NCBI RefSeq assembly: GCF_025642155.1
Contig: NZ_CP106798.1
Location: forward strand, 7,440,001-7,504,000
Reading direction: 5' to 3'
Origin: Streptomyces sp. HUAS 15-9
GTDB lineage: Bacteria > Actinomycetota > Actinomycetes > Streptomycetales > Streptomycetaceae
DNA: 64,000 nucleotides
Part shown: positions 1 through 9,749 of the stretch, one piece after another
Position numbering within the stretch: position 1 is the first letter of the stretch
Layout: the number at the start of each line of letters is the position of its first letter
Made by a program: the position numbers and the translations under genes
The notes under the pieces: model-generated
The model's database searches: none
What the model was told of the DNA's origin: nothing
Seen by the model: the letters and a program-made list of their open reading frames with translations, nothing else

Positions 1-1
1 C

Positions 2-49
2 GTCTATCTGCTGCTCACCTCACGCGGACGGAGGGCCGCCGATGTCTAG
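2..49 (+). CDS. C-terminal end of a sugar ABC transporter permease (partial)
   Basis: Only the last 15 codons are in the window, reading [15 protein letters not shown] before a TAG stop. A hydrophobic stretch followed by a basic tail fits the end of a MalF-type permease. The stop overlaps the ATG of the next permease by 8 bases, the usual arrangement of a MalF/MalG pair. The family assignment rests mostly on this neighbour. Confidence 0.6.
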   Translation, partial: VYLLLTSRGRRAADV

Positions 50-923
50 CCCCGCCCGCACCCGGGTCCCGTCGGCCTCCCCGATGGCCCCGCCGCGCTC
101 CTTCCTGTGGACCCGGCGGATCCTCCTCACGCTGCTCACCGGCTTCGTGCTGGTGCCGGTGTATGTGATGATCTCCAGCTCGCTGAAGCCGCTCGCGGAC
201 GTCACGGGCAGGTTCCGCTGGCTGCCGAGCGGTCTGACGATCCGCCCGTACATCGACATCTGGTCGACCGTCCCGCTCGCGAAGTACTTCGTGAACTCGC
301 TGATCGTGGCGGGCGCGGCGACCGTCTGCTCGGTGGTGATCGCGGTGTTCGCCGCGTACGCCGTCAGCCGCTACGACTTCCGCGGCAAGCGCGTCTTCAC
401 GGTCACCGTGCTGTCGACGCAGATGTTCCCGGGCATCCTCTTCCTGCTCCCGCTGTTCCTGCTGTACGTCAACATCGGAAACGCCACCGGAATCGCCCTG
501 TTCGGCTCGCGCGGCGGTCTGATCCTGACGTACCTCACCTTCTCCCTGCCGTTCTCGATCTGGATGCTGATCGGGTACCTCGACTCGGTGCCGAAGGACC
601 TGGACGAGGCGGCGCTGGTGGACGGCTGCGGGCCGCTCGGCGCGCTCTTCCGGATCGTCGTGCCGGCCGCGATCCCCGGCATCGTCGCGGTCGCCGTCTA
701 CGCCTTCATGACCGCCTGGGGCGAGGTTCTGTTCGCCTCCGTCATGACCAACGACACCACCCGCACCCTGGCCGTCGGCCTCCAGGGCTACTCCACGCTC
801 AACGACGTCTACTGGAACCAGATCATGGCCGCGTCGCTGGTCGTGAGCGTGCCGGTGGTCGCGGGCTTCCTGCTGCTGCAGCGCTATCTCGTCGCGGGCC
901 TGACGGCGGGCGCCGTCAAGTGA
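42..923 (+). CDS. Carbohydrate ABC transporter permease, MalG/CebG type
   Basis: 293-residue inner-membrane permease of a binding-protein-dependent sugar importer. About six hydrophobic segments are visible, beginning near residue 25. The EAA loop that contacts the ATPase reads [21 protein letters not shown] near residues 185-205. It overlaps the upstream permease by 8 bases and is followed 26 bases later by a GH1 beta-glucosidase. That order (permease, permease, beta-glucosidase) matches streptomycete ceb-type beta-glucoside uptake operons, so a beta-glucoside disaccharide is the likely substrate. The substrate is inferred from context only. The solute-binding protein and regulator lie outside the window. 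Confidence 0.92.
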   Translation: MSSPARTRVPSASPMAPPRSFLWTRRILLTLLTGFVLVPVYVMISSSLKPLADVTGRFRWLPSGLTIRPYIDIWSTVPLAKYFVNSLIVAGAATVCSVVIAVFAAYAVSRYDFRGKRVFTVTVLSTQMFPGILFLLPLFLLYVNIGNATGIALFGSRGGLILTYLTFSLPFSIWMLIGYLDSVPKDLDEAALVDGCGPLGALFRIVVPAAIPGIVAVAVYAFMTAWGEVLFASVMTNDTTRTLAVGLQGYSTLNDVYWNQIMAASLVVSVPVVAGFLLLQRYLVAGLTAGAVK

Positions 924-949
924 ACCCGCCCCGCTTTGAAGGGACTTAC

Positions 950-2314
950 GTGTCCGAACGCATCGACCTCGCCGCACTCCCGCAGGACTTCCTGTGGGGC
1001 ACGGCCACAGCGGCGTACCAGATCGAGGGGGCCGTCGCCGAGGACGGCCGCTCCCCGTCGATCTGGGACACCTTCTCGCACACCCCGGGAAAGATCGACA
1101 ACGACGATCACGGCGATGTCGCCTGCGACCACTACCACCGCTGGCGCGAGGACATCGGCCTCATGCGCCGACTCGGCACGAACGCCTACCGGTTGTCGAT
1201 CGCCTGGCCGAGGGTGATGCCGGGCGGCGACGGCCCGGTGAACCCCAAGGGCCTCGCCTTCTACGACGAGTTGGTGGACGGCCTGCTGGCGGTGGGCATC
1301 ACCCCCTCCGTCACCCTCTACCACTGGGACCTCCCGCAGGCCCTCCAGGACCGCGGCGGCTGGCCGGAACGGGCGACCGCCCTCGCGTTCGCCGAGTACG
1401 CCTCGGCCGTCGCCGAACGCCTCGGTGACCGCGTGGGGCTCTGGGCGACCCTCAACGAACCCTCCTGCTCGGCCTGGATCGGCCACCTCGAGGGCAAGAT
1501 GGCCCCGGGTCTGACCGACCTCACGGCCGCCGTCCGCGCCTCCTACCACCTCCTGCTCGGCCATGGCCTCGCCACCCAGGCGATCCGCGCGGCCGTCCCG
1601 GACGCCAGGATCGGCATCGTCAACAACCTCTCCACGGTGTTCGCAGCCACCGACCGCCCCGAGGACGAGGCCGCGGCCCGCCGCCACGACGGCCACGTCA
1701 ACCGCTGGTGGCTGGACCCGGTCCACGGCCGCGGCTTCCCGGCCGACATGCGCGCGGTGTACGGCGTCGAACTCCCCGAACTGGCAGGCGACTTGGCGAC
1801 GATCGCCGCCCCGCTGGACTGGCTGGGCCTCAACTACTACTTCCCGGCGTACGTGGCCGACGACCCCACCGGCCCCGCGCCCCGCGTCCGCTCCGTGCGC
1901 CGCCCCGGCGTCCCCCGTACCGGCATGGACTGGGAGATCGACGCGAGCGGCATCGAGACCCTGCTGCTCCGCCTCACCGACGAGTACGGAGCCCGGAAGA
2001 TCTACGTCACGGAGAACGGCTCCGCCTACCCGGACGTGGTGCGCCCCGACGGCACCGTCGACGACCCCGAGCGCCAGGCGTACCTGGTGAGCCATCTCGC
2101 GGCCTGCGCCTCGGCGGCCCGCAAGGGCGCCCCGCTGGCCGGGTACTTCGCCTGGTCGCTGCTGGACAACTTCGAGTGGGCGTACGGCTACGACAAGCGC
2201 TTCGGCCTCGTCCATGTCGACTACCGCACGCAGGTCCGCACGATCAAGGGAAGCGGACACCGGTACGCGGAGATCGTGCGCGATCATCGCGGCCGCGCAC
2301 GCAAGGCCGCCTGA
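950..2314 (+). CDS. GH1 family beta-glucosidase
   Basis: 454-residue cytoplasmic glycoside hydrolase of family 1, full length for the family. The N-terminal signature [14 protein letters not shown] is present. The acid/base glutamate lies in TLNEP near residue 170, and the nucleophile in [10 protein letters not shown] near residue 355. The C-terminus has the typical [17 protein letters not shown]. The GTG start at 950 is chosen because a GAAGGGA ribosome site lies 6 bases upstream and the family N-terminus begins there. It should hydrolyse the beta-linked disaccharide imported by the transporter encoded just upstream. No signal peptide is seen. Confidence 0.93.
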   Translation: MSERIDLAALPQDFLWGTATAAYQIEGAVAEDGRSPSIWDTFSHTPGKIDNDDHGDVACDHYHRWREDIGLMRRLGTNAYRLSIAWPRVMPGGDGPVNPKGLAFYDELVDGLLAVGITPSVTLYHWDLPQALQDRGGWPERATALAFAEYASAVAERLGDRVGLWATLNEPSCSAWIGHLEGKMAPGLTDLTAAVRASYHLLLGHGLATQAIRAAVPDARIGIVNNLSTVFAATDRPEDEAAARRHDGHVNRWWLDPVHGRGFPADMRAVYGVELPELAGDLATIAAPLDWLGLNYYFPAYVADDPTGPAPRVRSVRRPGVPRTGMDWEIDASGIETLLLRLTDEYGARKIYVTENGSAYPDVVRPDGTVDDPERQAYLVSHLAACASAARKGAPLAGYFAWSLLDNFEWAYGYDKRFGLVHVDYRTQVRTIKGSGHRYAEIVRDHRGRARKAA

Positions 2315-2453
2315 GGCGGTCCCCCGGTGGTCGCGAGTGCGGGAGCCCGCGCCCACCGAGAGGGGACCGACCGGTCCGCCGATGTGACATGGGCACGCCA
2401 CTCCCAGACTCACCTTCACCATGCACACCCCCACCTCCCCGAAGGAGAGCCGC

Positions 2454-3761
2454 ATGGCATCCCGCACCTCACGCATGCTCCTGAGCGCGCTCGCGACGCC
2501 GGCGTTCCTGTGCGCGAGCCCGGCGCTCGCCGCCCCCCTCCGCCGTGGCCCCGGCCTGGGACACCGACCGCGCCGTCACCGCCTACGCCGCGAACCCGGC
2601 CGCGGTCACCGCCTCCGGCAGCGAGAACGCCGGCACCACGGCGGGCCTGGCCTTCGACGGGAACGGCGCGACCCGCTGGTCCAGCGACTTCGCGGACGAC
2701 GCCTGGATCCGCCTGGACCTCGGCACCACGATCCGCATCGACCGGATCGTCCTGGACTGGGAGGCGGCGTACGGCAAGAGGTACGTCCTGGAGGCGTCCC
2801 GCGACGGCACCGACTGGACCCCCTTCTACACCGAGACCGACGGCACCGGCGGCACGGTCACGGCCCACACGTACCCGCAGGAGGTCACCGGCCGCTACAT
2901 CCGCCTGCGCGGCATCGAACGGGCCACGCCCTGGGGCTACTCGCTGTGGAACTTCAAGGTCTACGGCGGTGAACCGGCCCCCGCCTCCACGACCCGCACC
3001 AACCTCGCCCTGAACCACCCGGCGTACTCCGACTACTACCAACACGCGGGAAACTCACCGGCGTTCGCCACCGACGGGGGCTGGCCCGCCAACCTCAAGG
3101 ACGACACGACCCGCTGGTCGAGCGACTGGAACGCCGACCGCTGGATCTCCGTGGACCTCGGCGCGGCAGGGTCAGCGCCCGTATGAAACTGCCTGTCGGT
3201 GACGGCTTCTGGCCCGCCTTCTGGCTGCTCGGCAGCAATGTCGACGACCCGTCCGTGTCCTGGCCCGCCTCCGGCGAGACCGACATCATGGAGAACATCG
3301 GCTACCCGGACTGGACGAGCTCCGCCCTGCACGGCCCCGGCTACTCGGCGGACGGCAACATCGGCGCCCACCAGACCTACCCGAACGGCGGCACGGCCGA
3401 CCAGTGGCACACCTACGCGGTGGAGTGGACACCGACGCTGATGCGCTTCTTCGTCGACGACCGCGTGGTCCAGGAGACCACCCGCAACAAGCTCGAATCG
3501 ACCCGCGGCCAGTGGGTCTACGACCACCACCAGTATGTGATCCTCAACCTGGCCCTGGGCGGCGCGTACCCGGCCGGCTGGAACAAGGTGACCACTCCCT
3601 ACTGGGGGCTGCCGCAGTCGAGCGTGGACAAGGTCGCGGGCGGGGGAGTGCGGGCGGAGGTGGACTGGGTGCGGGTGGAGCAGAAGGGCTGGACCGGCCG
3701 ACCGGCCCCTCGAGAGGTTTGTCGGCCGCGGTTCACCAAGGAGTCGCAAAAGGTTCGTTAG
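2454..3761 (+). pseudogene. Broken secreted CBM32-CBM32'-GH16 glucanase
   Basis: The ATG at 2454 (GAAGGAGA site upstream) opens a clear signal peptide, ASRTSRMLLSALA to ALAA. The frame is then lost at a six-C run (2533-2538); removing one C joins it to a complete F5/8-type (CBM32) domain at about 2545-2975. A second CBM32 begins at about 3000 but stops in mid-domain (DLGAA, near 3165). The sequence then passes in another frame into a GH16 core, GRVSARMKLP, with the catalytic GETDIME motif at about 3277-3295. The first 80-100 residues of the GH16 fold are missing. So there is one frameshift and one internal deletion. No continuous secreted enzyme can be made, although the GH16 catalytic motif itself survives. 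Confidence 0.85.
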
Positions 3762-3782
3762 CGTTGTCAACGAGTGGATTCG

Positions 3783-3817
3783 TTGCGGGTCGATGGAGCT
3801 CTGTGTACGGTGGCCGC
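3783..3817 (+). promoter_or_regulatory. Predicted promoter for a leaderless methylase mRNA
   Basis: A TTGCGG -35 (3783-3788), a 17-base spacer and a TACGGT -10 (3806-3811) are followed by the ATG only 6 bases later. Transcription should therefore begin at or next to the start codon at 3818. No good ribosome site precedes that ATG, which also fits a leaderless message. Confidence 0.5.
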
Positions 3818-5479
3818 ATGACGGACCATCCCGCCTCGCCGGCCTCGGGGCCACTCGTCACCGGCTCCGAGATCGCCCGGCTCGCAGGTGTCACCCGCGC
3901 CGCGGTGTCGAACTGGAGGCGGCGGTACGACGACTTCCCCGGCCCCGCAGGCGGGGGCGTGAACAGTCCGCTGTTCGACCTGGCCCAGGTACAGGCGTGG
4001 CTGGACAAGCAGCGCAAGGGGCAGGACGTCTCGCAGGAGGTACAGCTGTGGCAGGCGCTGCGCGGGGCGTACGGCGACGATGTCGTCGCCGGTCTCGCCG
4101 ATGTGGCGGGGCTCCTCGCCGATCCCGGGCGGGCGGCGTCGGGGGCGCTGCCGGCGGAGGCCGCCGAGCTGGTGCGCGCCCTGGCCGCGAGCGGTTCCGC
4201 GAGCGACCTGGTGACCGCGCTCGCGGAACGCTTCACCGACTCCGTGCGCCGAGCCGGGTCCGACCAGGTCACCTCGCCGCGCATCGTGCGTGCCGTGCGG
4301 CACTTCGCCGGTGAGGTGGCGGCCGGGGCGACGCTCTTCGATCCGGCCTGTGGCATCGGGACCCTGCTCCTGGCCATCGGCCCCGAGCGCGGGCCCCGGC
4401 GCCGCGGCCAGGAGTCGGACGCCCGCAGCGCCCGCTTCGCCCAGCTGCGCGCCGACCTCGCCGGAGGCACCGGAGCCGACATCGTCACGGGAGACTCACT
4501 GCGTGACGACCGGTGGGCCGAGCTGAGGGCCGATCTCGTCGTCTGCGACCCGCCCATCGGTGACGCCGACTGGGGGCGCGAGGAACTGCTCCTCGACTCC
4601 CGCTGGGAGTTCGGCACACCCTCGCGCGCCGAGGGCGAACTCGCGTGGCTGCAGCACGCCTACGCGCACACCGCGCCCGGCGGCCGGGTCCTCATGGTCA
4701 TGCCCGCCTCCGTCGCCTACCGGAAGGCAGGCCGCCGTATCCGCGCCGAGCTCGTACGGCGCGGCGCCCTGACCCAGTTGATCGCCCTGCCCTCGGGCGC
4801 GGCGGCGTCCCACGCGTTGCCCGTGCACCTGTGGCATCTGCGCCGCCCGCAGTCCCTCGGCGATGCGGCGACCAGCGTGCGCATGGTCGACCTGACGGCG
4901 AACGACCCGGACGGCTCCCTCCAGCCGCGAGCCGACCAGGTGGCGGAGGTCTCGCTGATCGAACTGCTCGACGACGCGGTGGACCTCACCCCGGGCCGCT
5001 ATGTGATCGAGTCCCATCGTGACTACGCGGCGGAATACCAGGTCGTGCGTCGGGAGCTGGCCGAACAGGTGCGGCTGCTGGCCGAGTTGCTGCCAGTGCT
5101 GACAGCGGGAGCGGGCGCCGGCGTGCCGGAGGGGCCGTCCGTCAGCGTCGCCGACCTCGCCCGCGCCGGACTGGTCGAGTACGGCGACCCGGAGCCCGTC
5201 TCGGTCAGCGACCAGCTCGACACCGACTTCCTCCAGGGGTTCCTGCGCAGCTCGGCGAACACCCGGCGGTCCACGAGTGCCAGCGGCACCTTCCGGCTGG
5301 ACGGCAAGGGCGCGCGCATCCCACAGATGGACATCGCCGACCAGCGGCGGTACGGCGCCGCGTTCCGGGCACTTCAGCAGTTCGAGGAACTGACCCGGCG
5401 CGTGGCCGAGTTGAGCGCGCAGGCAGCCTCACTGGCGCGGGACGGACTGGGCAACGGGGCGCTGGCGCCCGGCGAGTGA
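3818..5479 (+). CDS. N6-adenine-type DNA methylase with N-terminal helix-turn-helix
   Basis: 553 residues. Residues 14-45 look like a MerR/Xis-style helix-turn-helix (SEIARLAGVTRAAVSNWRRR). The methyltransferase core follows, with SAM motif I FDPACGIGT near residue 175 and catalytic motif IV DLVVCDPPI near residue 243, where DPPI stands in place of the usual NPPF/Y. The C-terminal part resembles the tail of HsdM-like type I methylases. The ATG at 3818 is the natural start; longer readings run back into the GH16 pseudogene. No hsdS or hsdR is adjacent, and the next gene is a convergent SF1 helicase. It is either an orphan methylase or part of the surrounding defence genes. The substrate base is inferred from the family. 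Confidence 0.85.
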   Translation: MTDHPASPASGPLVTGSEIARLAGVTRAAVSNWRRRYDDFPGPAGGGVNSPLFDLAQVQAWLDKQRKGQDVSQEVQLWQALRGAYGDDVVAGLADVAGLLADPGRAASGALPAEAAELVRALAASGSASDLVTALAERFTDSVRRAGSDQVTSPRIVRAVRHFAGEVAAGATLFDPACGIGTLLLAIGPERGPRRRGQESDARSARFAQLRADLAGGTGADIVTGDSLRDDRWAELRADLVVCDPPIGDADWGREELLLDSRWEFGTPSRAEGELAWLQHAYAHTAPGGRVLMVMPASVAYRKAGRRIRAELVRRGALTQLIALPSGAAASHALPVHLWHLRRPQSLGDAATSVRMVDLTANDPDGSLQPRADQVAEVSLIELLDDAVDLTPGRYVIESHRDYAAEYQVVRRELAEQVRLLAELLPVLTAGAGAGVPEGPSVSVADLARAGLVEYGDPEPVSVSDQLDTDFLQGFLRSSANTRRSTSASGTFRLDGKGARIPQMDIADQRRYGAAFRALQQFEELTRRVAELSAQAASLARDGLGNGALAPGE

Positions 5480-5508
5480 CGGGAACGCGAACGCCCGACG
5501 GCGTCCGG

Positions 5509-7653
5509 TCAGTTCTCCTGCGGTACGAAGGAACTCGCCGCACCGCTCCACGACACCGACAGCGCCTCCCGCGCCCGCGTGCACGCCACGAACAGCAGAC
5601 ACCGTTCACGCAGCAGATCCGAGTCGTGCTGGAGCGCGTCCACCGAGGCCGGTGTGACCTCCCGGGCGAAGGGCACCGCACTCGCCGTCACACCGAGGAC
5701 GGCCACACAGCGGAACTCCAGTCCCTTCATGGCATGCATGGTGGCGAGCCGGATCCCGTCCGTGTCCGGTCCGGGGCTGTCCTTGACCCTCACCACCGGG
5801 ACCCGCGCCGCGACCAGCTTGTCGTGAGCCTTGTCGAGCAGCACGTTGAAGCGTGCGCAGACCCCGATCTCCGACGGGCGGATGCCCTGGGCGATCCAGC
5901 CCTGGACGCGCTCGACGAGTGCCGCGACCTCGGCCTGCTCCGAGCCGTAGCCCTCCACCTGGGGGCTGCGGCCGTGCAGCAGCGAGCGGTAGCCCGCCAG
6001 GGTGTCGCTGCCCTCGCCGCCGAGGTCGTCGACCGAGACCGGGCTGAGGATGCCCGTCGACCAGGCGAGGATCTCCTCCGTGCTGCGGTAGTTGATGCGC
6101 AGACGATGCGTGCGTCCGGTCACGGGGATGCCCAGGGAACCCAGCGAGACCTTCGCGTCGTAGATCCGCTGGTGCGGGTCGCCCGTGAGGAACAGGTCGT
6201 CGCTGCCGGCCGCCACCGCGCCGCGCAGGACGCGCCACTGGGCGGGGTGCAGGTCCTGGGCCTCGTCGACCACGACGTGGTCGTGCGTCGGCGACGAGGC
6301 TGCCAGCACGTCGGCCGCCCGCGCGCACACCTTGAGGTGGGTGGTGGCCTTCTGGTCGCGCAGCAGTGACTCGAACAGCTCGACGGCGGGCCACAGTTGC
6401 TCCCGCCGCGCCGGTGACAGCGCGCTGCCGCGGCCGCGCCGTGCGGCGGACCGGTAGGCGTCGAGGGTGCGCAGGTCCTGGGCGAGGACGACATGCCGGT
6501 ACTCCTGCGCCAGGAACTGCTCCGTCCACGGCAGCCCGAGCTTCTTGACGACCCGCTGCCACAGCTGCCGTTCCTCGCGGTCGCCCACGGGGGAGGGGGC
6601 CCTGCCGTCCTGGCGGGTCACGATGCCGTGCGCGTAGGCGTTGACCGTGGTCACGTCGACACGGTCGAGCAACGCCGCGTCACCGTCCAGGAGCAGGGAC
6701 AGGTTCTCGCGCAGGGCGGCGGCCAGGGCATTGGTGTAGGTGGTGAGCAGGACCCGGGTGTCCGGTGAGCGGGTGAGGAGATGCTTGACGCGGTGCAGGG
6801 CGGCGACCGTCTTGCCGGTGCCCGGCCCGCCGGTCACCTGGACCGGACCGCCGTACGACACCCGGTAGGCGACCCGGCGCTGCGAGGGGTGGAGGAACAC
6901 CCGCCAGGCCGCGAACGGCTTCTCCAGGATGTCGGCGAGCTCCTCCGGGCCGGTGACCAGGGTGATGCGGCTCGTGGTGTTGGCGATGGCGACGGCGAGG
7001 CTCTCGTCCGGGTCGGGGCCCGCGTCGATGGGACGCCGGGCGGTGACCACGTCGCGGTAGACCTCCTCCGGGCCGAAACCCTCGGCGAGGTACTGGAGGA
7101 CCTCGCACTGGTCCTCGGGCAGGAGCGTCTCGAAGGCCTGCAGCTGCACCTTGTCGACGATGGTCCGTACGGCCCGCAACACCTGCTCGTCGATGCCGAG
7201 TTCACGCAGCACCGTGTCCGAGTACGACGCGAACAGCAGGGAGCCGGCCGTGGCGGCAGCCTTCTCCAGGGCCGGCGTCAGCTGCTCGATCGCCACCACG
7301 TTGCGGACCTCGAGCGCCCGCGTCGCGGAGTTCGTCGTGTACAGCCGCTTGGCCGCCCAGGTGTACGCGTCGTCGTGCGGGACGACGTTGACGAGCAGGA
7401 AGACGTCACTGCCGTCGTCCGGGGCGAGGACGACGCCCCGCCAGAAGTCGTTGATCCGGATGGTCCGCATACGCGGGTCGCGCGCGTTCTCGACCGACTC
7501 CAGGTGCAGGCCCTTGTCCATCTGCAGCTCCGGCACGGTGAGCAGCTGGAACTTCTGCATCGCCTTGCGCACGCCGGCCCTGACGTGCTTCTCCAGGACG
7601 TCGTAGCTCTCCCAGAAGCTGTTGGCGAACGCGAGCTGCGGCACGACGTGCAC
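5509..7653 (-). CDS. SF1 (UvrD-like) helicase with N-terminal RelE-like domain
   Basis: 714 residues. The first ~95 have the order and motifs of a RelE/ParE-type toxin fold: two helices, then a sheet with RMRTIRINDFWRGVV and ending VVPHDDAYTWA. From residue ~270 there is an SF1 ATPase with Walker A GGPGTGKT (~276) and Walker B VVDEAQDLHP (~460). The UvrD C-terminal motifs end with LFVACTRAREAL. The start is a GTG at 7653 with a purine-rich GGTGGGGA before it; a second GTG three codons on is also possible. It lies 55 bases behind the kinase gene on the same strand, so it may be the last gene of the Ter-like operon. The toxin-fold call is by eye. Confidence 0.8.
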   Translation of the reverse strand: MHVVPQLAFANSFWESYDVLEKHVRAGVRKAMQKFQLLTVPELQMDKGLHLESVENARDPRMRTIRINDFWRGVVLAPDDGSDVFLLVNVVPHDDAYTWAAKRLYTTNSATRALEVRNVVAIEQLTPALEKAAATAGSLLFASYSDTVLRELGIDEQVLRAVRTIVDKVQLQAFETLLPEDQCEVLQYLAEGFGPEEVYRDVVTARRPIDAGPDPDESLAVAIANTTSRITLVTGPEELADILEKPFAAWRVFLHPSQRRVAYRVSYGGPVQVTGGPGTGKTVAALHRVKHLLTRSPDTRVLLTTYTNALAAALRENLSLLLDGDAALLDRVDVTTVNAYAHGIVTRQDGRAPSPVGDREERQLWQRVVKKLGLPWTEQFLAQEYRHVVLAQDLRTLDAYRSAARRGRGSALSPARREQLWPAVELFESLLRDQKATTHLKVCARAADVLAASSPTHDHVVVDEAQDLHPAQWRVLRGAVAAGSDDLFLTGDPHQRIYDAKVSLGSLGIPVTGRTHRLRINYRSTEEILAWSTGILSPVSVDDLGGEGSDTLAGYRSLLHGRSPQVEGYGSEQAEVAALVERVQGWIAQGIRPSEIGVCARFNVLLDKAHDKLVAARVPVVRVKDSPGPDTDGIRLATMHAMKGLEFRCVAVLGVTASAVPFAREVTPASVDALQHDSDLLRERCLLFVACTRAREALSVSWSGAASSFVPQEN

Positions 7654-7708
7654 TCCCCACCCTGAACGGACTCCCCGCAGTCGATCATACGCACGGAGTG
7701 CAGGACGC

Positions 7709-8659
7709 TCATGACTGCCCGCGCAGATTGATCGGTGCCCGGTTGCGTACGCCGTCCAGGACCGTGTGGTCGACGGAAGGGCGAGGGCGGGGTGTGGCCG
7801 CGGTGAGGGCGATGATGCCTCGGTCGCTCAGGGCCGTCTGCCACTCGGCCGGGCGGGGCCGGGTTCCGCGCTCGCCCGCGGCCTGTGCGAAGAGCCTTCG
7901 TACGGCGGCTGCCTGGCGCTCGTTGAGGCAGCCGGCGACGTGCCGCAAGTCCTGGTCCGGTCTGAGATAGGGATCCCGGGCCAGGATCCGGCCGGCCGTG
8001 AGGGCCGTCTTGTACGCGTCCGTGTCCACGCTCGCCTCGGTGGAGGGCACGAGCGGGTCGTTCCAGTCGGGGGTGGCGGCCTGGGCCTGGACGGCCTCGC
8101 GTCCTACGCGGCGGAATCCGTCGCAGTCCAGGAAGTGGACGGCCGGTTCGGGGGTGAGGGACCACAGGACGTTGGCCTGCGAGATGTCTCCGATCACCAG
8201 TCCGGCATCGTGGAACCAGCCGATGGCCTCGACGCAGGCCGAAGCCAGAGTCCTGCGCTGGTCGGGCGTCGGCTGCGCGACCTCTTGCCAGGCCACTTTG
8301 GGTGCCCTGATCAGGTACTGCAGTTCGAGGAGCTTGGTCGCCCCGGTCGCGGTGTGCCACGTCATGGGCGACGGGGCACGCCGCATGAGGAAACCGAGGG
8401 TCCGGCCGCCGCCGACCACACGGCACAGCGGCCAGGCGGCAAGGGCGTCCAGCCGGGCCCGGTCGGCCTGGCCGAGCCCCTGCCGGAGCGCGACCAGGTC
8501 CGCGAGGGCATGACCATTGACCTTGGACGGGGCCTTGTACTCCTTGTAGAGCAACGGCCCGCCGGCGACGGCGTGCACCTCGCCCTGGCCGCCGCTGCCG
8601 ACACGGTCTCCCAGCGCGAGCGACGCGCGGGCGACGTCGCCGCCGTCCTCCGCGCTCAT
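7709..8659 (-). CDS. Protein kinase of a TerY-type triad
   Basis: 316-residue kinase-like protein. A glycine loop GSGGQGEVH is followed by the lysine in LLYKEYK. The catalytic loop is VIGDISQANVLW, so the usual HRD is replaced but Asp and Asn are kept. The metal-binding motif reads FLDCDGF. The DCDxF form is typical of kinases that travel with TerY-like vWA and PP2C proteins (Anantharaman and Aravind's Ter-system analysis). The start MSAEDGG at 8659 has a strong GGAGGGAG site and overlaps the stop of the phosphatase gene as ATGA, which implies coupled translation. It is expected to phosphorylate a partner in the vWA/PP2C complex. Confidence 0.85.
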   Translation of the reverse strand: MSAEDGGDVARASLALGDRVGSGGQGEVHAVAGGPLLYKEYKAPSKVNGHALADLVALRQGLGQADRARLDALAAWPLCRVVGGGRTLGFLMRRAPSPMTWHTATGATKLLELQYLIRAPKVAWQEVAQPTPDQRRTLASACVEAIGWFHDAGLVIGDISQANVLWSLTPEPAVHFLDCDGFRRVGREAVQAQAATPDWNDPLVPSTEASVDTDAYKTALTAGRILARDPYLRPDQDLRHVAGCLNERQAAAVRRLFAQAAGERGTRPRPAEWQTALSDRGIIALTAATPRPRPSVDHTVLDGVRNRAPINLRGQS

Positions 8660-9741
8660 GCTCCCTCCTCCCACACGCAGATGACGGTGCGGTCGTCGTC
8701 GTAGGACTTGGCCCGTGTCTGTGCCTGCCACAGGAAGTCGGACAGGGAGGGGACCTCAGGGCCGCCCCAGGCGTCGGCGAGGTGACGTGCGAACTCCGGG
8801 TCCTTCTGGGTGAGCGGGTTGGTGATGCCGTCGGTGCCCAGCAGCAGGACCTCACCCGGCTCGGTGCGCAGCAAGGTGGCCTTGACACTGCGGTACGCGT
8901 GCGGGAGAGCGTCGGTACGGGTGTCGAGAACACCGCCGTCGGCGATCGCGTTCCGGGCCTCCCAGCTGCCCTCCCGCAGGACGAACAGGCCGCCGTCGCC
9001 CACGCTGAACACGACGCGCTCGCGGATCCGGGCATCCGTGGGAACCAGCAGGACGTGCAGGGTGGTGGCATAGTCCTGGTCGGCGTACGGGCGGCCCTCG
9101 TTGCGGGCGGACACTTCCCAGCCGGCACGCAGTTCGCTGACCGCGTTCGCGATCGCCTTGTTGGCGATCGCGCGCAGCTCTCCCTCGTCCTGGGCGCTCA
9201 GCGCCGCGTGGACGCCCTCGGCCTCGCGGTCCAGATGACGGGCCGTCTCGCGGGCGGCTCGGTAGGAGCCGATGTGCGAGTACGCCGCCGAACCGACACC
9301 GTCGGCGACCGCCAGCAGCAGCATCTCCGCCTCCGGCGGACCGATGCGTGTCACCGTCATGGCGTCTTGGCGGCAACTGCCCTCCCAGTTGTGGGAGTCA
9401 CCGCGCACCGAGACGGCCCGCACGGTCAGCCGTCCGGCCGCGGCCCCGTCCAGGAGGACCGCGGGAGAGCAGGCCGCGAAGGGGTCCCCGGCACGCAGGG
9501 ACGGAGACTGCAGGGGGTGGGGCGGATAGCTGGGAGGACGCTTGCCGACGTGCGCCGGTACCCCCCGCAGGGGCTCGGTCCGCGGCTGTGCGGGGGACGG
9601 CGGCTTCGGCGGAGTGATCGTGTCGTTCGCCATGACCCCGTACGGCAGGCCGGCGATGTGCGCCTCGAGTTCGTCGACAGGGGCGGGGGCGGCGTACTGC
9701 CCCGCGTCGTGGTGTGCCCCGCGGGATTCCTCGTGGTTCAC
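8656..9741 (-). CDS. PP2C-family protein phosphatase of a TerY-type triad
   Basis: About 361 residues with a Pro-rich N-terminus and a PP2C core. Metal-binding and structural motifs are visible: VADGVGSAAYS, VFSVGDGGLFVL, LLGTDGITNP and SYDDDRTVICVW. The GTG at 9741 starts 8 bases after the vWA stop, and the leader it encodes looks like coding sequence. An ATG at 9633 (ANDTITPPKP) is the alternative and would shorten the protein by 36 residues. The gene sits between the vWA and kinase genes, completing the vWA/phosphatase/kinase triad. It should reverse the kinase's phosphorylation. Confidence 0.85.
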   Translation of the reverse strand: MNHEESRGAHHDAGQYAAPAPVDELEAHIAGLPYGVMANDTITPPKPPSPAQPRTEPLRGVPAHVGKRPPSYPPHPLQSPSLRAGDPFAACSPAVLLDGAAAGRLTVRAVSVRGDSHNWEGSCRQDAMTVTRIGPPEAEMLLLAVADGVGSAAYSHIGSYRAARETARHLDREAEGVHAALSAQDEGELRAIANKAIANAVSELRAGWEVSARNEGRPYADQDYATTLHVLLVPTDARIRERVVFSVGDGGLFVLREGSWEARNAIADGGVLDTRTDALPHAYRSVKATLLRTEPGEVLLLGTDGITNPLTQKDPEFARHLADAWGGPEVPSLSDFLWQAQTRAKSYDDDRTVICVWEEGA

Positions 9742-9749
9742 CGGGCCGC

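Noticed and set aside
107..949. Long frame upstream of and continuous with the beta-glucosidase
   Set aside because: It is the out-of-frame shadow of the permease gene. The enzyme's own N-terminus and ribosome site place the start at 950.
2307..2319. CCGCC-TGA-GGCGG hairpin at the end of the GH1 gene as a terminator
   Set aside because: The stem is only 5 bp and includes the stop codon in the loop; too weak to call.
5476..7665. Several long + strand frames opposite the SF1 helicase
   Set aside because: Arg/Ala/Asp-rich low-complexity translations typical of antisense shadows in high-GC DNA, with no family motifs.
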